DNA of 64,000 nucleotides. Origin: Flavonifractor sp. An100. Its GTDB lineage: Bacteria; Bacillota; Clostridia; Oscillospirales; Oscillospiraceae. A program made the translations under genes and the position numbers. Positions 1 to 9,209 of the stretch are shown here, piece by piece. The notes under the pieces were generated by a model. The model ran no database searches. It was not told the DNA's origin and saw only the letters and a program-made list of their open reading frames with translations. Every line of letters begins with the position of its first letter. The stretch's first letter is position 1. The stretch lies in contig NZ_NFMA01000014.1 of the NCBI RefSeq assembly GCF_002161175.1, forward strand, positions 22,605 to 86,604. The letters are read 5' to 3'.

Positions 1-1542
1 GAGAACTACCGCTCCACCCGGCATATCCTGGAGGCCTCCAACGCGGTGATCCGGAACAACCAGGGCCGGAAGGGAAAGGAACTGTGGACCCGCGCGGGGG
101 AGGGGGACAAGCTCACCCTATACGCGGCCATGAATGAGAACGACGAGGCCCAGTATGTGGCCGCCCGGATTTTGGAGGGGTACAGCCAGGGGCGGAAGTG
201 GAAGGATCACGCCATCCTCTACCGGATGAACGCCCAGTCCAACCAGATGGAAAATGCCTGCAAGCGCAATGGCATCCCCTACCGGATCATCGGGGGCACC
301 CGGTTCTTTGACCGGGCCGAGGTGAAGGACATGGTGGCCTATCTGGCGGTGCTGAACAACCCGGAGGACGACCTGCGCCTGCAGCGGATCATCAACAATC
401 CCCCCCGGGGCATCGGGCAGAAGACGGTGGAGGCCGCCCAGGAGATCGCCCGGCGGGACGGGGCGTCCCTGTACGCCGTCATCGACAACGCCCGGCTCTA
501 CCCGGAGCTGGAGCGTTCAGCTGGCAAGCTGGCGGCCTTTACAAACCTGATGGGAGAACTGGCGGGACTGCTTACAGAGCTGCCCCTGGACCAGTTTTAT
601 GAGGAGCTGATCCTCCGTACCGGCTACGGGGCCATGCTGGAGGCCAAGAACACGGTGGAGGACCGCACCCGCCTGGAAAACGTGCGGGAGCTGCTCACCT
701 CCATCCGGGGGTACATGGAAAACGCGGGGGACGAGCCTACCCTGGCGGGATTTTTGGACGAGATCGCTCTGTACACCGACCTGGACAGCCACGACCCCGA
801 TCAGGACTGCGTGGTGATGATGACCATGCACTCGGCCAAGGGGCTGGAGTTCCCAGTGGTATTTGTGGTGGGGGCCGAGGAGGGCATCTTCCCCGGCATC
901 CGGGCCATTGGGGAGACGGAGGAGATGGAGGAGGAGCGGCGGCTGTGCTACGTGGCCATGACCCGGGCCAAGGAGAAGCTCTACCTCACCTGCGCCAACC
1001 AGCGCATGCTCTTTGGCCGAACCAGCTCCAACCGGCCCTCCCGCTTTGTGGAGGAGATCCCGCCGGAACACCTGGAGCGCACCGGCCGCTCTCCCTTCTC
1101 CGCGCCGGAGGAGGAGAGCTGGGGCGGTATGCCCAGCCGGACCTCGGGCTACGGTGGCTACGGGGGAACGGAGCGCCGGAACTGGAGCGGTCACGACAGC
1201 TATGGCGGTCGTTCCGCCGCCCAGGGCGGCAGGGCCTCTGGCGGCCAGACCTCCTACGGCGGGTTTACTCAGGCCATGGGAGGAGCAGGACGGACCGTGT
1301 CCCGAAGCGAGGGAGTCAAGCGTCCCCTGGGTGGAGGACTGGCGGCCCCGGGGAGGGCAGCGGCTTCTGTGCCGGCCTTCCAGAAGGGGGATACGGTGCG
1401 CCATACCGCCTTTGGCCGGGGTATGATTCTGTCCGTCCAGAAAATGGGGGGCGATGCCCTGGTGGAGATCGCTTTCGACGGGGTGGGGACCAAGCGGCTG
1501 ATGCTGAAATCGGCCGCCGCCCACATGGAAAAGCTGTCTTAA
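1..1542 (+). CDS. pcrA: ATP-dependent DNA helicase PcrA/UvrD, 3' part
   Basis: The open frame enters from the left edge in frame 1, so the N-terminal half with the Walker motifs is missing; 513 codons are visible. It opens with ENYRST, the SF1 helicase motif IV region. Motif V follows at about residues 270-290 (TMHSAKGLEFPVVF) and motif VI at about 310-325 (EERRLCYVAMTRAKEKLYL). After that comes a Gly/Ser/Tyr-rich linker and a C-terminal Tudor-like module (about 460-510, beginning FQKGDTVRHTAFGRG), which in PcrA contacts RNA polymerase. PcrA is a 3'-5' helicase in repair and replication-fork maintenance. The repetitive YGGYGG linker is unusually Gly-rich. A strong terminator follows the stop. 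Confidence 0.95.
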   Translation, partial: ENYRSTRHILEASNAVIRNNQGRKGKELWTRAGEGDKLTLYAAMNENDEAQYVAARILEGYSQGRKWKDHAILYRMNAQSNQMENACKRNGIPYRIIGGTRFFDRAEVKDMVAYLAVLNNPEDDLRLQRIINNPPRGIGQKTVEAAQEIARRDGASLYAVIDNARLYPELERSAGKLAAFTNLMGELAGLLTELPLDQFYEELILRTGYGAMLEAKNTVEDRTRLENVRELLTSIRGYMENAGDEPTLAGFLDEIALYTDLDSHDPDQDCVVMMTMHSAKGLEFPVVFVVGAEEGIFPGIRAIGETEEMEEERRLCYVAMTRAKEKLYLTCANQRMLFGRTSSNRPSRFVEEIPPEHLERTGRSPFSAPEEESWGGMPSRTSGYGGYGGTERRNWSGHDSYGGRSAAQGGRASGGQTSYGGFTQAMGGAGRTVSRSEGVKRPLGGGLAAPGRAAASVPAFQKGDTVRHTAFGRGMILSVQKMGGDALVEIAFDGVGTKRLMLKSAAAHMEKLS

Positions 1543-1558
1543 TTTGGAAAAGGCCGTT

Positions 1559-1597
1559 AGAGCGGCTCAGGAGTAGTTCCTGAGCCGCTCTTTTTTA
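1559..1597 (+). terminator. Rho-independent terminator after pcrA
   Basis: A perfect 13-bp stem (1560-1572 with 1578-1590) closes a 5-nt loop and is followed by a T run at 1591-1596. It lies 18 nt after the helicase stop. Confidence 0.9.
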
Positions 1598-1722
1598 AAA
1601 AAATTTCTAAATCCGTGTAACTTTTTTACTGGGAAATTCGTCTAACATTTATAGTGAAATATGCCTGTTTGAAGCCTGGGGTACAATTAAGAGAATCTTA
1701 AAAATTTGTAATCAGGTTGTAA

Positions 1723-1751
1723 TTGATTGCCCCTAAAGCACCGAATATAAT
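1723..1751 (+). promoter_or_regulatory. Sigma-A promoter of the efflux/S-layer operon
   Basis: TTGATT at 1723-1728, a 17-nt spacer, then a perfect TATAAT at 1746-1751, about 80 nt before the adaptor gene. The rest of 1598-1832 is AT-rich with no recognisable gene. Confidence 0.75.
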
Positions 1752-1832
1752 GGGATTGACGGACAGGCAACCCCTGTCCCTTGTGGTAGAGAACAGAATA
1801 TGTTTGATATAGTTCGAGGAGGTAACACCATC

Positions 1833-3521
1833 ATGGCGGAAGTGACAGCGACACAAACCCCAACTCCAACCCCTGCTCCGGTCAAGAAAAAGGGACCGGG
1901 CAAGAAAAAGATGGCCAAGCGGTTCATCGCGCTGGGAGTAGCGGCAGCCGTTTTGGCGGGCGGCGGCTTTGCTCTTTATAAATTTTTAAACACCAGCACC
2001 CTGGAGGAGGGAGAGATCTTCTCCCAAGCCGCTTCCATCGGCACCATCCAGAGCAAGGTGTCTGGCAGTGGTACGGCCAAGGCAAAGGAGTCGGCAGCCA
2101 TTACCCTAACCCAGGGCGGTACCGTGCAGGAGGTGCTCATCACTGGCGGTCAAACCGTGATGGCGGGTGACCCTCTGTACACCATCTATAGCCAGGCGGC
2201 GGAGGATGAGGTGGCCAACGCCCGGAAGAAAGTGGAGGACCTGAATAAGGATATGGCCGACCTTCAGGAGGACGCGGCCAACCTGACCATTCGTGCTCCC
2301 TTCGCCGGGAAGCTCCAGGAGGTCAAGGAGTTCCAGATGGACCAGGATATCAGCAAGGGAACTCCGGTGGCCACTCTGGTCAATGACAAAAAGCTGAAGC
2401 TGTCGTTGTACTTCAGCTACGCCTATGAGAATGAAATTAAAGTGGGGCAGAAGGTGGATGTATCTATCCCCGCTGTGATGCGCTCCTATGAGGGAACCGT
2501 AGAGAAGATCAACAAGGTCAGCTACATCTCCCCCGAGGGCGCCGTCCACTTTGAAGTGGTGATTGCCTTTGACAACCCCGGTACCCTCACCGCCGAGATG
2601 GATGCCTCCGCGGTGCTCTATGCCGCCGACGGCACTCCCATCTACCCCTATGAAAACGGAAAGACGGAGTTTTATGAGACCCGCACCATTGAGACCAAGG
2701 CGGCTGGCCCCGTAATCGGCATCGGGAACCTGCTCAACTACGCCAATGTCTCTGCGGGAGAGGCCCTGTTGACCTTGGGTTCCTCCACCATTGACTCGGA
2801 TATTCGTTCCAAGCAGGAGGAGATCAACAACGCCCAGACCAAGCTGGACGAGGCGGTCAAGGCCCTCAGCGATTTCCACGCGGTGGCTCCCATCAATGGT
2901 ACCGTTACCTCCTGCACGCTCACCGAGGGGGCAGAGGTAAAGAGTGGAGATACGGTGGTTATTATCTCCAATAACACCACCATGCTGGTGACCATCACTG
3001 TGGATGACAAGAACATCTCCTTCATCAAGCCGGGCAGCTTTGTGGACCTGGATTGGAACGGGAATGTGTACCAGGGACAGGTTACCTCCATCGACATGGG
3101 GGGAGCCCAGAGCGGCCAGGGTATGACCAACTACCCGGTCACCCTTACGGTGGACAACTTTGACGGCAGCCTCATCGAGGGCGCCTATCTGCAATATTCC
3201 TTCGTCACCAGCGAGTCGGAAAACTGTATCCTGGTTCCCACCAGCTCGGTGAAGTATTTCAGCGATAAGAACGACGGCACCCGTAAGGCAGTGGTCTTTG
3301 TCAAGCGGGACAGCCGCCCTGAGGATGTGCCCGAGCTGGAGATGCCCGAGGTGGAGCCTGGCCAGAAGCGCCAGTTCCCCAGCGAGGAGGAGGGCTACTA
3401 CCCGGTGATCGTAGAGACCGGCATCTCCGACACCCAGAACGTGGAGATCCGCTCCGGCGTGCAGGAGGGGGACGAGGTCTTCGTCAACTACACGGTCACG
3501 GAGCAGGGCAGCAGCTGGTAA
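1833..3521 (+). CDS. Efflux periplasmic-adaptor-like protein (HlyD/MacA family)
   Basis: This 562-residue protein is the adaptor of a MacAB-like efflux system. A Pro/Thr/Lys-rich cytoplasmic tail is followed by one membrane anchor at about residues 30-50. The outer part has paired biotinyl-lipoyl-like segments (about 75-120 and 355-380) around a coiled-coil stretch, then beta-barrel and membrane-proximal regions. In Gram-positives such proteins work with an ATPase and an FtsX-type permease, encoded here by the next two genes. I chose ATG 1833 because GAGGAGG lies at 1816-1822; an in-frame ATG at 1800 has no such site. Substrate unknown; peptides, lipids and antibiotics are all possible. Confidence 0.85.
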   Translation: MAEVTATQTPTPTPAPVKKKGPGKKKMAKRFIALGVAAAVLAGGGFALYKFLNTSTLEEGEIFSQAASIGTIQSKVSGSGTAKAKESAAITLTQGGTVQEVLITGGQTVMAGDPLYTIYSQAAEDEVANARKKVEDLNKDMADLQEDAANLTIRAPFAGKLQEVKEFQMDQDISKGTPVATLVNDKKLKLSLYFSYAYENEIKVGQKVDVSIPAVMRSYEGTVEKINKVSYISPEGAVHFEVVIAFDNPGTLTAEMDASAVLYAADGTPIYPYENGKTEFYETRTIETKAAGPVIGIGNLLNYANVSAGEALLTLGSSTIDSDIRSKQEEINNAQTKLDEAVKALSDFHAVAPINGTVTSCTLTEGAEVKSGDTVVIISNNTTMLVTITVDDKNISFIKPGSFVDLDWNGNVYQGQVTSIDMGGAQSGQGMTNYPVTLTVDNFDGSLIEGAYLQYSFVTSESENCILVPTSSVKYFSDKNDGTRKAVVFVKRDSRPEDVPELEMPEVEPGQKRQFPSEEEGYYPVIVETGISDTQNVEIRSGVQEGDEVFVNYTVTEQGSSW

Positions 3522-3532
3522 GGGGTGTGGAT

Positions 3533-4228
3533 ATGCTCATTGACATACACGACCTCTATAAAATTTATAACGAAGGGAAAGAAAGCGAGGTTCGGGCCCT
3601 GGATGGAGTGAGCCTGCAAATCGACAAGGGAGAATTTGTGGCCATTGTGGGCCAGTCGGGCTCGGGCAAATCCACGCTGATGAATGTGCTGGGCTGCCTG
3701 GATATCCCCACCTACGGGGACTACTACTTAAACGGCACCGATGTCACCGCCCTGTCGGACAAGGAGCTGGCCCACATCCGGAACCGGGAGATCGGCTTTA
3801 TTTTCCAGGGCTATAACCTGATCCAGGAGCTGGACGCCCTGGAGAACGTGACCCTGCCCCTCATTTATCAAGGGGTTTCGGTGTGGGAGCGGGAGGACAT
3901 TGCCATGGAGGCCCTGGCCAAGGTGGGGATGGACAGCCGGGCCCACCACCGTCCCAGCGAGATGTCTGGCGGCCAGCAGCAGCGGGTGGCCATCGCCCGG
4001 GCCATTGCCACCCACCCCAACATTATCATGGCCGACGAGCCCACCGGCGCTCTGGACTCCAAAACGGGCCGTCACGTGTTGGAGATCCTTCGGGATCTAT
4101 ACCGGAGCGGGACGACCATCCTGCTCATCACCCATGACGACGGCATCGCTTCCACCGCCAAGCGGGTGGTGCGGCTGTCGGACGGCAAGATCATCGCCGA
4201 TCACCCACAGGAGGTGGATTGGGAATGA
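3533..4228 (+). CDS. ABC transporter ATP-binding protein (MacB/LolD class)
   Basis: A complete ABC ATPase of 231 residues: Walker [10 protein letters not shown], a Q-loop in IFQGYN, signature [16 protein letters not shown], Walker B IIMADEPT and H-loop LLITHD. It should power the FtsX-type permease encoded immediately downstream, whose ATG overlaps this stop codon. A GTG two codons upstream (3527) is also possible, but ATG 3533 sits at better distance from the AAGGGG at 3520-3525. It belongs to the family that drives mechanotransmission-type exporters rather than importers. Confidence 0.93.
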   Translation: MLIDIHDLYKIYNEGKESEVRALDGVSLQIDKGEFVAIVGQSGSGKSTLMNVLGCLDIPTYGDYYLNGTDVTALSDKELAHIRNREIGFIFQGYNLIQELDALENVTLPLIYQGVSVWEREDIAMEALAKVGMDSRAHHRPSEMSGGQQQRVAIARAIATHPNIIMADEPTGALDSKTGRHVLEILRDLYRSGTTILLITHDDGIASTAKRVVRLSDGKIIADHPQEVDWE

Positions 4229-5475
4229 ATCTATGGCAAGCCTTTAAAATGGCCTTCAAGTCCATTTCCATGAAAAAGACCCGGTCCTTCCTGACCATGC
4301 TGGGTATCATCATCGGCGTAGCCTCGGTGGTGATCATGGTGTCGGTGGTCCAGGGCCAGAACCGGAAGAACATGGAGTACTTTGAAAAAATGGGAGACAA
4401 TAAAATCAGTGTCTCCGCCTACTCCTATTACGACACCAATAACGAAACTTCTCAAAAGCTCTACGACTACTGCCTGTCCCTGAGCAATCTCATCGCGGGA
4501 ATTACCCCCAACGCAGAGGTGGGCAATAAGGTTATCATCCAGTATGGGGCCAAGACCTTGGCGGTCAATGACTGGGAGAACATGGGCCCAAATTTTGACT
4601 GGAACTCCATGATGCATGTAAAGTTGGGGTCGGACCAGTTTGGGGTGTGCAACAATTACACCCTGGCCGGCGGACGTGAGATCTCCTATCTGGATATTGA
4701 AAAGACCAATTCGGTCTGCGTCCTGGGGGCAGGAGCCAAAGAGGCCCTGTTCGGCTACACGGACCCGGTGGGAGAGACCATCACCCTCAACGGCCAGCCC
4801 TTCCTGGTGCTGGGCTACTACGAGGCTATGGAGCTCTATTCCGACCTGGATAATATTATTGTCATCCCCTACACCTTCAACCGCTCCATGAATGGCAACA
4901 GCACCATTAACAGCTATGTGGTCAAGGCGAAAAGTGCCCAAGCTACCGTTGAAGCTATGACCCGGCTGGACGCCTTCCTGGGTGGTATGTTCCCCAAAAA
5001 CGACCAGGGCTACTGCGAAAACGGGGACTACCAGGTGTACAGCGACAACAGCTACGCCCAAAATATGAAGAGCCAGAGCAACATGCAGGCTCTGGTGCTG
5101 GGGGCCATCGCCGGCATCTCTCTGCTGGTGGGCGGCATCGGCATTATGAACATTATGCTGGTCACCGTCACCGAGCGAACGAGGGAAATCGGCATCCGAA
5201 AGGCCATTGGCGCCGAGCGCAAGAGTATTATTACCCAGTTCCTCATTGAGGCGGCGGTGATCTGTAGCATTGGCGGACTCATCGGCATTGGCATCGGCTG
5301 CGTAGGAACCCTCATCGCCGGCAAACTGCTGCTGCAAGAGACCTCCATGCTGCCCAGTGCGTTCATCACCGTGGGAGCCTTCCTCTTCTCGGTGGTGTTG
5401 GGGATTATCTTTGGCATGTATCCAGCCATCAAGGCCTCCGGTCTACAGCCGGTGGTAGCTCTGAGGGCGGAGTAA
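4225..5475 (+). CDS. ABC transporter permease, MacB/FtsX type
   Basis: The 416-residue protein has the MacB layout: one N-terminal membrane helix (about 20-45), a large extracytoplasmic domain (about 50-275) and three C-terminal helices with the ERTREIGIRKAIGA coupling segment that contacts the ATPase. Its start overlaps the ATPase stop (ATGA), so translation is probably coupled. With the adaptor and ATPase it forms a tripartite-like exporter of unknown substrate. The gene ends 20 nt before the S-layer-homology gene, with no terminator between. Confidence 0.92.
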   Translation: MNLWQAFKMAFKSISMKKTRSFLTMLGIIIGVASVVIMVSVVQGQNRKNMEYFEKMGDNKISVSAYSYYDTNNETSQKLYDYCLSLSNLIAGITPNAEVGNKVIIQYGAKTLAVNDWENMGPNFDWNSMMHVKLGSDQFGVCNNYTLAGGREISYLDIEKTNSVCVLGAGAKEALFGYTDPVGETITLNGQPFLVLGYYEAMELYSDLDNIIVIPYTFNRSMNGNSTINSYVVKAKSAQATVEAMTRLDAFLGGMFPKNDQGYCENGDYQVYSDNSYAQNMKSQSNMQALVLGAIAGISLLVGGIGIMNIMLVTVTERTREIGIRKAIGAERKSIITQFLIEAAVICSIGGLIGIGIGCVGTLIAGKLLLQETSMLPSAFITVGAFLFSVVLGIIFGMYPAIKASGLQPVVALRAE

Positions 5476-5495
5476 GGAATAGGAGATTGAGAACG

Positions 5496-7793
5496 ATGAA
5501 GACAAAGCGAATTGTTTCCGTGGCCCTGTCCGCGGCGCTGATCGCCGCTCTGGCTGTGCCGGCCGGGGCCGCCAGTTCCTCCTTTACCGATGTAAAGGAC
5601 ACCGCCACTTCCATCAACGCCGATGTGCTGCGGCTGATGGGCGTGGTGGACGGAGTGGGTGGAAACACCTTTAATCCAAACGGTAACCTGACCCGGGCAG
5701 AGTTTTGTGCCATGGTGGTCAAGTTTTTGCAGAAGGGGGACCAGGTGCCCGTCCACGCCACCCGTACCATTTTCTCCGACGTGACGGCGGAGCATTGGGG
5801 TCTGGGCTATGTAAATCTCGCCGCTTCCCTGACGGTAAAGGATGGGGAGAAGGAACTGCCCCTTATCTCCGGGGTGGGCGACGGCCGGTTTGAGCCCGAC
5901 GCCAAGATCACCCTGGCCCAGGCCACGACCATTCTCATCCGGGTGCTGGGATATACCAGCGAGCAGGCGGGAGCGGTTTGGCCCCAGAGCTACATGAATC
6001 TGGCCAAGTCCATTGGCCTGACCGATGGGATTGCGGCCGGGACCAACGACAACCTGACCCGCGCCCAGGCAGCCCAGCTCTTTGTCAACGCTCTGGGCTG
6101 TAAGATGGGGGATGGCAGCGACTACTACAAGAGCCTGGGTACCTCCAAAGAGGATGTGGTGCTCCTGGCCATCAATGTGGACACCGACGACGGCAGCGCC
6201 CACGGGGCGGTGCGTACCTCCGACGGCACCTATCTGCCTAAGACGGAGGATGTGGAGCCTACGGCCCTTCAGGGCCGCCGGGGCTCTCTGGTCCTCAATG
6301 ACAAGCAGGAGATCATTACCTTTGTCCCCGATGACAGCGAGGCAGTGACCATTACCCTCTCCGGCGATGCCCAGCCCACCTATGTGAAGGCCTCCGGAGG
6401 AAAGCAGTACACCATCGCCAGCGACACTCCGGTGTATACCTCGGACAAGGCGGAGGGCACCGACTATGTCAGCGCCCACACCTCCCTCTACTCCGGCTCC
6501 CAGATCACCATGTTTACCGAGCGGGGCAAGGTAGTGGCGGTGTATGCCGGCGGCAGCACAGCGACCAGCGATGCCGGAGCTGTGGTGGTCAACGGCAATG
6601 CCAGCGAGGCCACCTTCTATACCCTCACCGGTGGAGGCAGCAACTTCAATGTACAAAAGAACCGCCATCCCATCACCCTGTCCTATATTCAGGACAACGA
6701 TGTGGTGACCTATGACAGCCTGAGCAACACTCTGATTGTCTCTGACCTGCGCCTGACCTGCGTGCTGGAGAACGCCTATCCCAACTCCAAGGCCCCGGAG
6801 AAGATCACCGCTCTGGGCCATGAGTTTGAGGTGCTGGAGAGCGCCTGGGCCATGACGCCCAACTTCAACGTGGGCAATCAGGTGACGCTGCTGCTCACCG
6901 CGGACGGAAAGGTGGCCGGTATGGCCGATCCCACCAAGGTCCGCTCCAACGCGGTGGGTATGGTCAGCGAGGGAAGTGCCCAGGTCTTCCTGCCCAACGG
7001 CGGAACTCTGGAGCTCAAGGGCGAGGTATCCAATGCCTCTTCTCTGGCCAACCAGCTGGTAACCTTGAACTCTGGCAGTAAGGGCAAGATCAGTGCCACC
7101 CGTTTGCTCGCCAAGAGCCCCTCTGGAGGATTTGAGGTGGAGAACCGGAAGCTGGGCAGCTATACCGTCACCAACGGCGTGCGGATTTACGAGCAGGTGG
7201 GCAGCGGTGGTGCTATGGTCCCGGTAAGCATCAGCGACCTGAACATGGTTTCCATTCCCTCCAATAAGGTGGCGTCCTACCACCTGAATACTTCTGGTAT
7301 GGTGGACTTTATCGTTCTCAACGCGGTAACTGGAAATGCCTATGAGTACGGTATCATGGTAACAAAGATCGGCCCCAGTCCCACCGATCCGGAAGTGGGT
7401 GTGCGGACCTGGAATTTGGTCCGGGGCAGCGGTACCATTGACCTGAAGGGCACCGGCTATTCTGGCCGGGAGGGCACCTTTGCCGGCGTGGCCATGGCTG
7501 CTGATGGCGGCGTGCTGGATATTGTGGAACTCACCGCAGTCACAGGAGTTAAGCCCTCTGATTTCTTTGAAAGTCAGGGACAAACCTATGTGACCGTGTC
7601 TGGCAAGACCTATCGGGTTGCAGACGATGTGGAGTGCTACCGGAAGGTGGCTGACGACCGGGGCAGCCCGGACAACTGGTTCACCCAGTCTACCGGTAAG
7701 GAGCGTCTGGATGCCTGCAAGGCGTCTTCCAGCAACCTGACGGTCTATGTGGACTCTCTCAGCCAGCAGGTTCGGGTCATCCAGGCCAACTAA
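5496..7793 (+). CDS. S-layer homology (SLH) domain cell-surface protein
   Basis: A signal peptide (MKTKRIVSVALSAALIAA, cleavage near AGAAS) precedes three SLH repeats at about 25-80, 85-155 and 160-205, each with the FxDV...LTRAE/AQA type core. SLH modules bind pyruvylated secondary wall polymers. The remaining 550 residues are beta-rich, Gly/Ser/Thr-rich and match no enzyme I recognise. ATG 5496 is chosen because AGGAG lies 10 nt upstream at 5481-5485; the in-frame TTG at 5487 is too close to it. Co-directional with the efflux genes and probably in the same transcript, so it may be a surface partner or cargo of that exporter (inference). Confidence 0.88.
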   Translation: MKTKRIVSVALSAALIAALAVPAGAASSSFTDVKDTATSINADVLRLMGVVDGVGGNTFNPNGNLTRAEFCAMVVKFLQKGDQVPVHATRTIFSDVTAEHWGLGYVNLAASLTVKDGEKELPLISGVGDGRFEPDAKITLAQATTILIRVLGYTSEQAGAVWPQSYMNLAKSIGLTDGIAAGTNDNLTRAQAAQLFVNALGCKMGDGSDYYKSLGTSKEDVVLLAINVDTDDGSAHGAVRTSDGTYLPKTEDVEPTALQGRRGSLVLNDKQEIITFVPDDSEAVTITLSGDAQPTYVKASGGKQYTIASDTPVYTSDKAEGTDYVSAHTSLYSGSQITMFTERGKVVAVYAGGSTATSDAGAVVVNGNASEATFYTLTGGGSNFNVQKNRHPITLSYIQDNDVVTYDSLSNTLIVSDLRLTCVLENAYPNSKAPEKITALGHEFEVLESAWAMTPNFNVGNQVTLLLTADGKVAGMADPTKVRSNAVGMVSEGSAQVFLPNGGTLELKGEVSNASSLANQLVTLNSGSKGKISATRLLAKSPSGGFEVENRKLGSYTVTNGVRIYEQVGSGGAMVPVSISDLNMVSIPSNKVASYHLNTSGMVDFIVLNAVTGNAYEYGIMVTKIGPSPTDPEVGVRTWNLVRGSGTIDLKGTGYSGREGTFAGVAMAADGGVLDIVELTAVTGVKPSDFFESQGQTYVTVSGKTYRVADDVECYRKVADDRGSPDNWFTQSTGKERLDACKASSSNLTVYVDSLSQQVRVIQAN

Positions 7794-7824
7794 AGTTTTT
7801 GCGTTCCCCTCTTTGATATAAAAT

Positions 7825-7866
7825 CGTCCGGGACGGTCCCATTTGGGGCCGCCCCGGACGGTTTTT
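7825..7866. terminator. Terminator between convergent genes
   Basis: Outer stem 7825-7832/7853-7860 (8 bp) with an inner 6-bp stem, followed on the plus strand by a five-T run. It closes the efflux/S-layer operon and faces the minus-strand HAD gene. Confidence 0.85.
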
Positions 7867-7881
7867 CCTGGTTTCATGAAT

Positions 7882-8520
7882 TTAAGGAAGGAGCGCTGAA
7901 AAAGAGAAGGGAAACCGGCCGGGCCCGCACAGCTGGACCATCTCATCCGCCCGGTCTTCAAAAATGGGGTCGGATACCCCGTAGATCTGCCAGCCCGCCT
8001 GTTTGGCGGAGGAACAGTAGACAGGGGAGTCATCGAAGAGAATACAGTCCTCCGGCCGCTCTCCGCACAGCTTTGCCACCTGGAGGTATAGTTCCGGGTC
8101 CCGCTTTTCCAGCCCCAGGCGGGCGGTGGTGAAGATCTCCTCCAAAAGGGGGGACAGGCCGTGGCGGTCCACCGCCCCCTGACACAGCTGGGGCATGCAG
8201 GAGGTGAGCAGGGCACAGCGCTTGCCCGCTTTTTTGGCCCGGGTCAGAAAGTCCAGCACCCCCGGCTTGAGGGGGAGCTGGGAGGCGTAGGCATCCTGGG
8301 CCAGGTCATGCCAGGCCGTCACGATCTCCTCGGGGGTGAGGGGGAGATTAAAGTAGGTCCGGGTGTACTCCGCCGAGTCGGAAAAGGCGTGATGGGTCAC
8401 ATAGTCGGTGTAGTCCTCGGGTACCCGGTCCACTCCGTGGCGGCCTAGAAAGGCAATGTCGATGTCCAGCCAGATGCCGTTGGAGTCCAGAAGGGTGCCG
8501 TCCAAATCAAAAAAATACAA
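7882..8520 (-). CDS. HAD-superfamily hydrolase
   Basis: A 212-residue HAD phosphatase. Motif I is DLDGTLLDSNG at residues 5-15, motif II the Thr-Ser of LLTSC near 110, motif III the Lys of GLEKRDPELY, and motif IV DDSPVY near 165. The helical cap between motifs I and II makes it a subfamily I enzyme like phosphoglycolate phosphatase or beta-phosphoglucomutase; substrate undetermined. It starts at TTG (8518-8520) with GGAGGA about 7 nt upstream. The start lies 3 nt after the stop of the DNA glycosylase gene, so the two are one transcript. Confidence 0.85.
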   Translation of the reverse strand: MYFFDLDGTLLDSNGIWLDIDIAFLGRHGVDRVPEDYTDYVTHHAFSDSAEYTRTYFNLPLTPEEIVTAWHDLAQDAYASQLPLKPGVLDFLTRAKKAGKRCALLTSCMPQLCQGAVDRHGLSPLLEEIFTTARLGLEKRDPELYLQVAKLCGERPEDCILFDDSPVYCSSAKQAGWQIYGVSDPIFEDRADEMVQLCGPGRFPFSFSALLP

Positions 8521-8523
8521 GGG

Positions 8524-9120
8524 TTATTCCTCCGTCCAAAACCGCCAGGGGAAGTCAATGGCCTCCTGGGCGTAGTCGATGCCGATGCGTTTGCCCACCT
8601 GGATGTGCTCCGGGGCGGGGCCGGGGCAGACATACAGTCCGCTATTGGGGTCGGTGAGGTCCAGACCATTTTCCGCCCGGGTGAGCGTCAGCCCCTGGCA
8701 GAGCTTGCCGGGCCCGTCCAGAAAATGCTTGCGCTGGTATGGGGTGAGCTGGTCCATCTTGCACCCGAACCGGTTTTCTGCTATAATGTCCCCGTTTGTA
8801 ATCACTTTGGCCCCCCGGATCAGTACCGCGCTGGGCTCTCCCTCCGGTTCGGTGACAAAGTTGAGGCAGTGGTACATGCCGTAAATGAGGTAAATGTAGG
8901 CGGTGCCCGGTGGAGCGAAGAGAGTCTGGGTGCGGGGGGTGCGTTTGTAGCCGTAGGCGTGGCAGGCCTTGTCCATCCGGCCCACATAGGCCTCCGTCTC
9001 GGTGATGCGGCAAATGAGCTCCCGCCCGTCAGGCAGCACCCGCACCAAGCGGCAGCCCAGCAGAGCCCGGGCCGCTTCCACCGTGTCCCGGTCATAAAAG
9101 TCCCGCGGCAAGGGTTCCAT
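8524..9120 (-). CDS. 3-methyladenine DNA glycosylase (AAG/MPG family)
   Basis: This 198-residue protein is close to the usual family length. Diagnostic segments are ITETEAYVG (containing the catalytic Glu, about 39-47), DKACHAYGYKRTPRT, the Tyr-rich GTAYIYLIYGMYHCLN strand and AVLIRGA. The enzyme removes alkylated bases (3-methyladenine, hypoxanthine) by flipping the base. Its ATG has AGGAGGT 9 nt upstream. It is the first gene of a two-gene minus-strand unit with the HAD hydrolase and is divergent from the EamA transporter. Confidence 0.93.
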   Translation of the reverse strand: MEPLPRDFYDRDTVEAARALLGCRLVRVLPDGRELICRITETEAYVGRMDKACHAYGYKRTPRTQTLFAPPGTAYIYLIYGMYHCLNFVTEPEGEPSAVLIRGAKVITNGDIIAENRFGCKMDQLTPYQRKHFLDGPGKLCQGLTLTRAENGLDLTDPNSGLYVCPGPAPEHIQVGKRIGIDYAQEAIDFPWRFWTEE

Positions 9121-9163
9121 AGAGAGTCCACCTCCTGTACTTCAAAAGCGGTCAAGTGTTCCT

Positions 9164-9193
9164 ATGATACCACGCCGTCCCCCTATTTTGCAA
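9164..9193 (-). promoter_or_regulatory. Possible promoter for the glycosylase/HAD pair
   Basis: On the minus strand TTGCAA (9188-9193), an 18-nt spacer and TATCAT (9164-9169). The match is moderate. A weaker plus-strand TATGAT at 9163-9168 overlaps it and could serve the divergent transporter. Confidence 0.35.
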
Positions 9194-9209
9194 TTCGGAG
9201 TTGATGTCC

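Noticed and set aside
5052..8216. 1054-codon open frame on the minus strand
   Set aside because: It is the antisense of the SLH and permease genes in GC-rich DNA. Composition is His/Gly/Val-rich without domains, and it runs across the real HAD gene in another frame.
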